DNA from: Prevotella sp.
Lineage (GTDB): Bacteria > Bacteroidota > Bacteroidia > Bacteroidales > Bacteroidaceae
Assembly (NCBI GenBank): GCA_017964785.1
Contig: JAGCRH010000044.1
Location: forward strand, 1 to 35,137
DNA: 35,137 bases
Reading direction: 5' to 3'
The notes under the pieces were generated by a model. The model was given only the letters and a program-made list of their open reading frames with translations. It was not told the DNA's origin and ran no database searches. This document shows positions 9,251 to 15,870 of this stretch, one piece after another; position 1 is the stretch's first letter, and each line of letters starts with the position of its first letter. A program made the translations under genes and the position numbers.

Positions 9251-9897
9251 AGAAAAGTGAACGGTTTGAGAAGATCCTGGCGCATTTCAGGGAACAGATG
9301 CCGAATGTGAATACCGAACTGGAATTCGGAAATGTGTTTCAGTTGTTGGTAGCAGTTATCCTGAGTGCGCAGTGTACGGACAAGCGGATCAATCAGGTGA
9401 CACCAGAACTGTTCCGACGCTTCCCCGATGCGAAAGAGATGGCGAAGGCAGAGCCAGAGGATGTGTTGGTGTATATCCGTAGCGTGTCGTATCCGAATGC
9501 GAAGGCAGAACACTTAGTGAAGATGGCACGGGCACTGGTGGAGAAACACGATGGAGAGGTGCCTTCGGACATGAACCTATTGCTGGACCTGCCTGGTGTG
9601 GGACGGAAAACAGCGAATGTGATCCAGAGTGTTGCCTTTGGGAAGTCGGCGCTCGCGGTTGATACACATGTCTATCGGGTGGCACACCGCTTAGGTCTCG
9701 TCAGCAAGCGCGACAATACGCCCTATAAAGTGGAGATGGCACTGACAAAGCATATTCCAGAGGCAGACATTCCTGACGCTCACCACTGGCTGTTGCTACA
9801 CGGACGCTATGTGTGTACCTCACGCAAGCCCCATTGCGAGAAGTGCGAACTGGCTTCTCTCTGTCCTAAGATTCTCGAAGACTCGAAACTGGCATAA
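9247..9897 (+). CDS. nth: endonuclease III (DNA glycosylase/AP lyase)
   Basis: The enzyme removes oxidised pyrimidines and nicks abasic sites in base excision repair. It has 216 residues with the HhH-GPD fold: LPGVGRKTANVI contains the catalytic Lys121, and VDTHVYRVAHRLGL contains Asp139. The [4Fe-4S] cluster ligands are complete at Cys190, Cys197, Cys200 and Cys206, with the family spacing of 6, 2 and 5. It starts inside the last codons of htpG (4-base overlap), so it is co-expressed with that chaperone. It converges with the Spy-like gene on the other strand. Confidence 0.96.
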   Translation: MKKSERFEKILAHFREQMPNVNTELEFGNVFQLLVAVILSAQCTDKRINQVTPELFRRFPDAKEMAKAEPEDVLVYIRSVSYPNAKAEHLVKMARALVEKHDGEVPSDMNLLLDLPGVGRKTANVIQSVAFGKSALAVDTHVYRVAHRLGLVSKRDNTPYKVEMALTKHIPEADIPDAHHWLLLHGRYVCTSRKPHCEKCELASLCPKILEDSKLA

Positions 9898-9933
9898 AAA
9901 AGGTGCCGCCATTCCTCATAGAACGGCGGCACC
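9897..9933 (-). terminator. terminator of the sigma-factor/envelope operon
   Basis: GGTGCCGCC (9902-9910) pairs perfectly with GGCGGCACC (9925-9933). Read on the minus strand, the stem is followed by a run of T (the A run at 9896-9901). It ends the minus-strand operon. The T run is on the minus-strand side only, so it is a weaker stop for htpG-nth. Confidence 0.85.
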
Positions 9934-9949
9934 CACTAGCAGTTTTAAT

Positions 9950-10456
9950 CTATCTTCTATTACCCTGTTGCATTCTGGGTCGGGTCATGGGGTTACCCAT
10001 CGGATTGCCCATTGTATTACCCATTGGATTTCTGCCCCAGTTACGGAACAGTCCACGATGATACTGGTCCTCAGCCTTGATAACATCAAATACTTTCGAG
10101 GCGGGAAGCACGCTGAGGAATTTGTTGTGATAGGTCTGTTGGATGCTCTTCAACTCCAACTCGACCTGATCCCGCTTCTGAATCACTTTCTTACAGGCTT
10201 TCTCGTCTGCCGGCTTGATCTTTGACTCTGCCATCATCTGGTTGTAGAGTACACGCTGCTTCTGCTGCATCTCCCGGAACATCGGGAAGAAGGCAGCGGC
10301 TTCCCGAGGGGTCAGACCGGCTTCCTTGGCAATATACTGCTCCATGTCGGCCTGGAATTTCTCAGGAGAGAACCTCTGCTGTCCTTGTCCCTGTCCCTGA
10401 GCCCATGCACCCAGTGCAAAAATAACAGCCAGACAATTAACGATAAGTCTCTTCAT
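9950..10456 (-). CDS. small periplasmic Spy/CpxP-like protein
   Basis: The 168-residue protein has a signal peptide (about 1-19, ending AWA before Gln20). It is helical and charged, containing LTPREAAAFFPMFREMQQKQ, which resembles the LTxxQ-type segments of Spy/CpxP periplasmic stress proteins. The C-terminal ~30 residues are a repeat of NPMGN units (NPMGNTMGNPMGNPM). It is the last gene of a sigma-factor operon, 15 bases after the candidate anti-sigma gene, which suggests a role in envelope stress, for example as a chaperone or signal buffer. Homology to Spy is by pattern and context; a generic periplasmic helical protein is the alternative. Confidence 0.6.
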   Translation of the reverse strand: MKRLIVNCLAVIFALGAWAQGQGQGQQRFSPEKFQADMEQYIAKEAGLTPREAAAFFPMFREMQQKQRVLYNQMMAESKIKPADEKACKKVIQKRDQVELELKSIQQTYHNKFLSVLPASKVFDVIKAEDQYHRGLFRNWGRNPMGNTMGNPMGNPMTRPRMQQGNRR

Positions 10457-10471
10457 TTCTTGTTTGATTAA

Positions 10472-10870
10472 TTAATATTCAGACGACAGACAGGCATAGA
10501 TTTCCTGATTGTCAATCATCGCATAGTCAGCGGCCTCATCAAAGGAATAGTAATCCATTGTCTGCGCGGCCACCGCATTTTCAGTAGTAGGTGCAGCCAT
10601 CGACTGGTCTTCATGCGACAGGTACGATGCCACACTGACGAACAAAACACACCCACAGGCAGCAGCATAGAGAAGAGGACGCAGCCATACTGTCTTGGCC
10701 TTTTTCGCTTTCCTTATCTCCACAACCTGAGCACCTTTTTCAGCGTCGACCTTCGCCATAACCTGGCTTGCCAACGTGTCGAAGTAACCCTCAGGAACCT
10801 TAAAAGGATTCTGCTTACCGACTCTTTCTATGAGATACTTTTCTTCTTCCATACTCGTTTGACGTATCAT
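10472..10870 (-). CDS. single-pass membrane protein, candidate anti-sigma factor
   Basis: The 132-residue protein has a cytoplasmic N-terminal part with the segment NPFKVPEGYFDTLASQVMAKV, one membrane span at about 65-84 (PLLYAAACGCVLFVSVASYL) and an acidic C-terminal tail outside the membrane. A small cytosolic domain plus one span, encoded directly after an ECF-type sigma factor, is the usual architecture of an anti-sigma factor. No zinc motif (HxxxCxxC) is present, so it is not a ZAS-type protein. The start could be six codons later (ATG at 10852). The function is inferred from position and topology. Confidence 0.6.
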   Translation of the reverse strand: MIRQTSMEEEKYLIERVGKQNPFKVPEGYFDTLASQVMAKVDAEKGAQVVEIRKAKKAKTVWLRPLLYAAACGCVLFVSVASYLSHEDQSMAAPTTENAVAAQTMDYYSFDEAADYAMIDNQEIYACLSSEY

Positions 10871-10882
10871 AATCTAAAAGGT

Positions 10883-11434
10883 TTAATCATGTGACTTAAA
10901 AAATTCAGAAATCTTTTTCACGGCGATGTGATAGGAGGCTTTCAGGCTACCTTCCGAGGTTTTCAGCAACTGACTCATCTCACTATATTTCATCTCGTCG
11001 TAGTAGCGCAGGGTGAAGACAGTACGCTGTACTTCGGGCAATCCGGCAATGGCTTCCTGCAACTGTGCCTCGGTCTCATCACCATCGAAATAATCATCAG
11101 CCATCAGGGTATTGGCCACACAGGACTCATCATCGTCGGTACTAACAAGGGACATATTCTTCTGACGGCACACGAAATCGAGGCTCTCGTTGATGGCAAT
11201 GCGAGAGACCCAGGTGATCACCTTGGAATCGCCATGAAAAGAACTAAGACCGTTCCACGCCTTGATAAAGGCATTCTGCAACACATCATTGGAATCTTCA
11301 TGGGTGAGGACAATGCGTCGCACCTGCCAGTACAACTGTTCGCTGTATTGGCGTACCATCATCTCAAATCCCCTACGCTGAGTATCGGGATTCGAAAGAA
11401 GTTCCTTGATCTGCTGGTCGCTATTCTTGTCCAT
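10883..11434 (-). CDS. ECF-type RNA polymerase sigma factor
   Basis: The 183-residue sigma-70 family protein has two domains. Region 2 (about 20-95) includes DSNDVLQNAFIKAWNGL and ITWVSRIAINESLDFVCR, matching region 2.1-2.4 patterns. Region 4 (about 125-180) includes LPEVQRTVFTLRYYDEMKYSEMS followed by the helix-turn-helix LLKTSEGSLKASYHIAVKKI. There is no region 1.1 or 3. It sits 11 bases after the L,D-transpeptidase gene and 12 bases before the candidate anti-sigma gene. That order suggests an envelope-stress regulon controlling cell-wall remodelling. Its target promoter cannot be read from this window. Confidence 0.9.
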   Translation of the reverse strand: MDKNSDQQIKELLSNPDTQRRGFEMMVRQYSEQLYWQVRRIVLTHEDSNDVLQNAFIKAWNGLSSFHGDSKVITWVSRIAINESLDFVCRQKNMSLVSTDDDESCVANTLMADDYFDGDETEAQLQEAIAGLPEVQRTVFTLRYYDEMKYSEMSQLLKTSEGSLKASYHIAVKKISEFFKSHD

Positions 11435-11445
11435 TTGTTTTCTGT

Positions 11446-12918
11446 CTACAATAGGATAGAGCCCATCTCACGGCTGATGGCCTGGTCGTAACCATAGAGG
11501 TCGGGCCACAGTTCCACCTCACCCGTCTTGGGATTGGGATAGGCTGTATAATAAATAATGTATAGGGGCACCTTGGGGCTCACATCCTGATAGGACATCA
11601 GACGGAAGGGCTTCGGGTCGCCGGCATGTTCACGCACATAGATCTGTCCCTGAGTCGTTTCAGGTCGGATATCCATCGAGATGCGCAGACGGTCTTTGGT
11701 CCAATCATCTGCATCAGGCAACAGGAAGCACGCCAGGTCGAAAGGTTTCTGCACACGGACACAGCCATGCGAGAGGGTACGCCTGTCCCTGTTGAAAGCA
11801 CCCCGATTATTGGTATCATGGAGATAGACGGAGAAATTGTTCGGGAACCGGAAGACGATACGCCCTAAGGAGTTACCTGCCCCACCCTTCTGTCCGACAC
11901 GCAGGCGACCAGACAACATCTCTCCCGAGGTGACCTCGGCAGGATTCAGCGTATCGCCAGAACTGCGTTCCACGATATAGTATCTGTGACGGGCGAAATA
12001 GGCGGAATCGCCTCCATGATGGGCCACATCTGTCTTGACGATGTTCTGTGGAATGATCCACTCCGGATTCACCTGCATATAACTGATAGCGCTGTGCAGC
12101 AAGGGGGTTTTGTTCGTCGTGGCTCCACAACAAATACGCATATCGAGTATGGAGTCAGGAGAGACGGCCCATAGTTGTTGGGAGGGGATATTCACCAGTA
12201 CCATGCGCTCCGTCTCATGAGGACGCTTCATCTGCCAACGGCAACGTTCCAGATTGACGGCAATCTTGTGGCGCTGATCCTTATCAGTAGTCTGTGCCAG
12301 TCGCTTTTGCAAAGCCTGATAGACATACCCCTCCGGATGCGAGGCCAAGAGATGGCTCATCCTTTCATCCGACATCAGTTTCTGCTCCGCTTCCTTCGCA
12401 TCCGGCTTCTTCACCTCTTCATCGAAAAGACGGGCATAGCCAGAATTGTCAGCCTTCATATTCAGGGAATTGAATAGTTTCTCGGGCTGCACGAAGCCAT
12501 AGCGCTGACCTGTGACATAACAGATGTATGCCTTCGACAATAGGGAATCGAGACGGGGTAGCAACTCGTTGATGCTCACCCCAACAGAGTCAAAGGCGAG
12601 AAGATGCACAGTCCTCAGGTCTTCGGCTATCTGGGAGATGTTGAAAGCAGCGGTATCAAGACCATTGGCCGGCAGTTCACGAAGCAAGACAGACAACAGG
12701 GAGTCGGCATCTGGCGACACCCCCATACGATTGAACCACTTCCCTTGGAGAGAAGTGTCCATCGAATCAACAAAAGTTCCAAATGCTGAACGGTCTGCCT
12801 CAGTGAGTTCGTGGTTTCCTTCAACGCAGGAAGCCAGAAGCACGCAAGACACAGCAAGCAAACATGCTATCGAACGGAGACCTTGCGCACAACCTTGCCA
12901 ACCTTCACAATGTAGCAC
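11446..12918 (-). CDS. L,D-transpeptidase lipoprotein (YkuD/YcbB type)
   Basis: This cell-wall enzyme would form 3-3 peptidoglycan cross-links or attach proteins to the wall, using a cysteine nucleophile insensitive to most beta-lactams. The 490-residue protein has a lipoprotein signal with lipobox LLAS-Cys31, a helical N-terminal half, and the YkuD domain with HDTNNRGAF (His367) and SHGCVRVQ (catalytic Cys386). The reading frame has no ATG near its beginning. The GTG at 12918 is used here, which makes the gene overlap the upstream CTD-like gene by 52 bases. A TTG at 12861 is possible but would leave a signal peptide without a positive N-region. Function is strongly supported; the start is uncertain. 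Confidence 0.88.
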   Translation of the reverse strand: MLHCEGWQGCAQGLRSIACLLAVSCVLLASCVEGNHELTEADRSAFGTFVDSMDTSLQGKWFNRMGVSPDADSLLSVLLRELPANGLDTAAFNISQIAEDLRTVHLLAFDSVGVSINELLPRLDSLLSKAYICYVTGQRYGFVQPEKLFNSLNMKADNSGYARLFDEEVKKPDAKEAEQKLMSDERMSHLLASHPEGYVYQALQKRLAQTTDKDQRHKIAVNLERCRWQMKRPHETERMVLVNIPSQQLWAVSPDSILDMRICCGATTNKTPLLHSAISYMQVNPEWIIPQNIVKTDVAHHGGDSAYFARHRYYIVERSSGDTLNPAEVTSGEMLSGRLRVGQKGGAGNSLGRIVFRFPNNFSVYLHDTNNRGAFNRDRRTLSHGCVRVQKPFDLACFLLPDADDWTKDRLRISMDIRPETTQGQIYVREHAGDPKPFRLMSYQDVSPKVPLYIIYYTAYPNPKTGEVELWPDLYGYDQAISREMGSILL

Positions 12919-13184
12919 CCTTTTGGAATATTAAGTTCTATCTTCTGTGCAGGACTTTCCACCTTCACATCCATGATCTTCTTTCCAGTCAGGGAGACAA
13001 TCTCCAATGTCTGTCCTTCCGCACCTATCACGGTAAGGAAACCATCACTGAAAGTAATAGTGACATCCTGTTCCACAGCCATCTCCATCACACCTGCAAA
13101 ATAGGCAGGAGCCGCATTGGTTAAAACGGGAACGAGGCAGGATAAAGCCATCGTGAACGATATAATGAGTATACGCTTTGTCAT
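12867..13184 (-). CDS. mini secreted protein resembling a T9SS C-terminal domain
   Basis: The 105-residue protein has a signal peptide (about 1-24, ending TNA/APAYF). After a short linker, about 70 residues resemble the type IX secretion C-terminal sorting domain: VTITFSDGFLTV, then LEIVSLTGKKIMDV, then IELNIPKGCYIVKVGKVVRKVSV. These match the LxVxxxxGxxV and LxxGxYxVxxxxxxxK pattern. There is no cargo domain. The ATG at 13184 is chosen over a TTG two codons upstream. It is the first gene of the operon and overlaps the L,D-transpeptidase gene. The role is unknown: an isolated sorting or plug domain, or a beta-sandwich that only looks like one. Confidence 0.6.
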   Translation of the reverse strand: MTKRILIISFTMALSCLVPVLTNAAPAYFAGVMEMAVEQDVTITFSDGFLTVIGAEGQTLEIVSLTGKKIMDVKVESPAQKIELNIPKGCYIVKVGKVVRKVSVR

Positions 13185-13206
13185 ACGCAATAGTCTATAA
13201 TTTGTG

Positions 13207-13238
13207 CAAAGATAGTGTTTTTTCGTGAAACAACCAAA
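13207..13238 (-). promoter_or_regulatory. promoter of the CTD-ldt-sigma operon
   Basis: The minus strand has TTTG (13235-13238), a 20-base spacer and TATCTTTG (13207-13214), about 23 bases before the ATG at 13184. This is a full housekeeping consensus, so the operon has basal expression independent of its own sigma factor. Confidence 0.8.
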
Positions 13239-13260
13239 TTTTTAAGGCAAAAAATACCAT

Positions 13261-14175
13261 TTAGACGTCAAAAACAGCCATTTCGTTGGTCAAATAGGTA
13301 TTCTCGAAGACTTTTTTCGCCTCTTCAAGCAGCACATTCTCATCTTCGTAGCGTGAACTGTAATGACCCAGCAACAATTTCCCCACCCCAGCCTCTTTGG
13401 CTACTAACGCTGCCTGACGAGCCGTCGAATGACAGTACTTTTCTGCCGATTGGATGCGATCCTCACCGTAGGTACTCTCATGATAAAGCGTATTGACCCC
13501 CTTCAACAATTCATGCAAGGTCGGAATATAGCGGGTGTCGGTACAATAGGCATAACTACGGGGAGGATCAGCCTGTTTCACCAGTCTGTCATTGGGAATC
13601 ACCTCACCATCGGCAGTGGTCCAGTCAGCGCCGTTCTTGATATTGTTAACTTGACTGGTGGGAATCTGATAGAAGTCTATCATCTCCCGACGGATATGCG
13701 GCAGCCCTTGTTTCTCACGGATCAGATAGCCGCAGGTAGGCATACGATGCTGCAAGGGAATGGTCTCTACCGTCACACTGCGGTCTTCGTAGACAATTGC
13801 ATTTCGGGTTGTATCCACAGGATGGAACTCTATCTCAAACCCCAGGTCGTGGGTAAAGAAATCAATCTGACTCTGCAACATCGGCCCCAGTTCCTGTGGT
13901 CCATGGATATGGAGCGTGGCTGTACGCCCCAAAAGACCGAAGGTAGATATCATCCCAATCAATCCGAAACAATGGTCGCCATGCAGATGGGTGATGAAAA
14001 CATGACTCAACTTCGTGAAGCGCACCCGACAACGACGGAGTTGCATCTGGGTACCCTCGGCACAGTCGAGCATCAACACCTTGTCACGCACCTCCACCAC
14101 CTGCGACGACGCAGAATGACGAAGGGTGGGAAGCGCACTTCCACACCCTAAAATATGTACCTTAAACGGTTCCAA
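13261..14175 (-). CDS. rnz: ribonuclease Z
   Basis: This tRNA 3'-end endonuclease of the metallo-beta-lactamase fold has 304 residues. Motif II HLHGDH (63-68) binds the two zinc ions. YCTDTRY, LYHESTYG, the HSTA histidine and GHYSSRY supply the remaining ligands and substrate contacts typical of the short-form enzyme. The start is a TTG at 14175: an in-frame TAA lies two codons upstream, no nearby ATG exists, and the family N-terminus (xxFKVHILGCGSALPT) begins here. It is the last gene of the mazG-lipoprotein-rnz unit, 13 bases after the lipoprotein gene. Confidence 0.95.
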   Translation of the reverse strand: MEPFKVHILGCGSALPTLRHSASSQVVEVRDKVLMLDCAEGTQMQLRRCRVRFTKLSHVFITHLHGDHCFGLIGMISTFGLLGRTATLHIHGPQELGPMLQSQIDFFTHDLGFEIEFHPVDTTRNAIVYEDRSVTVETIPLQHRMPTCGYLIREKQGLPHIRREMIDFYQIPTSQVNNIKNGADWTTADGEVIPNDRLVKQADPPRSYAYCTDTRYIPTLHELLKGVNTLYHESTYGEDRIQSAEKYCHSTARQAALVAKEAGVGKLLLGHYSSRYEDENVLLEEAKKVFENTYLTNEMAVFDV

Positions 14176-14188
14176 GTCTTAACAGAGA

Positions 14189-14887
14189 TTAATGGTCGAT
14201 ACGGAACTCGTCACCGCTGTCTTCCAGTTGCAGACCGTGCAGATCCATTGCAGGCTTCTCCTTCCAACGGCTGTACTCGAAGGTTTCCTCGTCCTGTTTC
14301 TCCACACCACTGGTTCTATACACCAGAGAGTCGGCTCCCAACAGGAGGATCTCGTAGAGGTTCACCTCTTCCATATCACCACCACCTTCGCGCTGAGATA
14401 GGATTTCCAACTTACCATTGTAAATCTTCCAGGTCTTATAGATGATACTGCTCTGGTCGATGCTTTCTGCCACACCACCTTCCTTGATACGGATACCCAC
14501 TTCAGAACTGCCGTCGATGGGATTTGGCATCACCCAGTCACCCAACAGGGTGTTCTGGTTAATGACGATCACTGCCTCCGTCTTGGCTTTATTTGGCAGA
14601 ACAGCCATACGATCACCGGCTTGCAGACCACCAAACACCTGTCCATTTTCCTGTGCTTTAGTCAGATCTAGGTTCAGTGTGTCACCACTGTCAGTCAACA
14701 ATTGGAGGGTGTTCATCGCTGTCCCATTACCACAAAGGCCATAAATGGTCTGGTCGAAGGGCATATAGTCCTCCACAGAATCAGGTTCTTCTTTCACTGC
14801 CTGCTGTGGCTGCTGAGCACCGCCACCGCAACTGCCCATCGTCATGACGAAGGCAGCAATCATTCCGAAAAATGCTAATTTCTTCAT
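14189..14887 (-). CDS. lipocalin-like lipoprotein
   Basis: The 232-residue protein has a lipoprotein signal (lipobox TMGS-Cys20, followed by Gly-Gly-Gly, so probably routed to the outer membrane). The second half has the LLGDWVMPNPIDG opening and successive beta-strands (IYKTWKIYNGKLEIL) common in Bacteroidota lipocalin-like lipoproteins. The first half has short beta-strands with a DTLNLDL segment. No catalytic motif is visible. The ligand is unknown. It lies 11 bases after mazG and 13 before rnz, so it shares their promoter. Family assignment is by pattern, not by alignment. Confidence 0.6.
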   Translation of the reverse strand: MKKLAFFGMIAAFVMTMGSCGGGAQQPQQAVKEEPDSVEDYMPFDQTIYGLCGNGTAMNTLQLLTDSGDTLNLDLTKAQENGQVFGGLQAGDRMAVLPNKAKTEAVIVINQNTLLGDWVMPNPIDGSSEVGIRIKEGGVAESIDQSSIIYKTWKIYNGKLEILSQREGGGDMEEVNLYEILLLGADSLVYRTSGVEKQDEETFEYSRWKEKPAMDLHGLQLEDSGDEFRIDH

Positions 14888-14898
14888 ATCCTTTATGA

Positions 14899-15765
14899 TT
14901 AATTTTTTAAAACTTTCTTTGCTTCATTCCATAGTTCATCCATTTCGGATAAAGACATGGTTTTTAATGGTTTACCAATTTTGATACTATGTGCCTCTAT
15001 ATAGTTAAATCGATCAATAAATTTGCGGTTGGTCATCTCCAAGGCGTTGTCAGGATTCAACTTATACAGACGGGCAGCATTGATGGCGGAGAAAAGGAAA
15101 TCACCCAGTTCCTTCGTCGAGTTTTCCTTATCTTCCTTTTTCAGTTCTGCCTCCAACTCGTCGAGTTCCTCACGCACCTTTTTCCATACATCCTCTTTCT
15201 GTTCCCAGTCGAAGCCCACATTACGGGCCTTATCCTGAATACGATAGGCCTTTATCAGACTCGGCAGGGCCTCAGGCACCCCAGAGAGGACAGACTCATT
15301 GCCGTCTTTTTCTTTCAGTTTGATCTGCTCCCAGTTTTCCAAGACCTGCGTGACGGTGGTGGGCTTTTCAGATTCACTAGGAAAAGCAAGGTCGCTAGGG
15401 ACATATGGCAGAGGCTTGGGATCTTCGGCATCTATCTGTGAAGGATGATAGACATGCGGATGGCGGGTAATCATCTTCTTAGTCAGCGCATTGCACACAT
15501 CCGCCATATCAAACTGCTCCTTTTCTTCAGCGATCTTCGCATAGAAACAGATATGCAGCAGCACATCGCCCAATTCCTTGCAGATGTCATGGATATCATT
15601 TTTGATGAGGGCATCGCAGAGTTCGTAGGTCTCTTCGATGGTATTGGGTCTCAGACTCTCGTTGGTCTGTTTCTTGTCCCACGGACAATTGGCTCTCAAC
15701 GCGTCCAACACGTCGAGAAAGCGACCGAAAGCCTGCATTTTTTCTTCTTTTGTGTGCATAAACAT
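14899..15765 (-). CDS. mazG: nucleoside triphosphate pyrophosphohydrolase MazG
   Basis: The enzyme hydrolyses NTPs and dNTPs to monophosphates and pyrophosphate, cleaning aberrant nucleotides. The 288-residue protein has tandem MazG domains. The first contains NCPWDKKQTNESLRPNTIEETYEL with the metal-binding Glu pair, then CKELGDVLLHICFYAKIAEE. The second has EELDELEAELKKED and ELGDFLFSAINAARL. The start may be the first ATG (15765) or the ATG two codons on (15759). It is the first gene of a three-gene unit with a TATCTTTG box 14 bases upstream. It is divergent from valS. Confidence 0.94.
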   Translation of the reverse strand: MFMHTKEEKMQAFGRFLDVLDALRANCPWDKKQTNESLRPNTIEETYELCDALIKNDIHDICKELGDVLLHICFYAKIAEEKEQFDMADVCNALTKKMITRHPHVYHPSQIDAEDPKPLPYVPSDLAFPSESEKPTTVTQVLENWEQIKLKEKDGNESVLSGVPEALPSLIKAYRIQDKARNVGFDWEQKEDVWKKVREELDELEAELKKEDKENSTKELGDFLFSAINAARLYKLNPDNALEMTNRKFIDRFNYIEAHSIKIGKPLKTMSLSEMDELWNEAKKVLKN

Positions 15766-15778
15766 TAAATTATTGGGG

Positions 15779-15786
15779 CAAAGATA
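15779..15786 (-). promoter_or_regulatory. -7 box for the mazG unit
   Basis: The minus strand reads TATCTTTG 14-20 bases before the mazG start, giving a very short leader. A clear TTTG at the right distance upstream was not found. Confidence 0.55.
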
Positions 15787-15808
15787 CTACTTTTCGGTGG
15801 AATTTTAC

Positions 15809-15816
15809 TAATTTTG
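15809..15816 (+). promoter_or_regulatory. -7 box for valS
   Basis: The plus strand reads TAATTTTG 55 bases before the valS ATG at 15871. It overlaps an in-frame TTG at 15814, which rules out translation starting there. No -33 box is obvious. Confidence 0.5.
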
Positions 15817-15870
15817 CAGCGATTTTTTAAGATTTTACCATTTTTCTGCATAGAAATAACAAACAAATAT

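Noticed and set aside
15814..15870. N-terminal extension of valS from a TTG
   Set aside because: It begins inside the -7 box, and the ATG at 15871 matches the family N-terminus.
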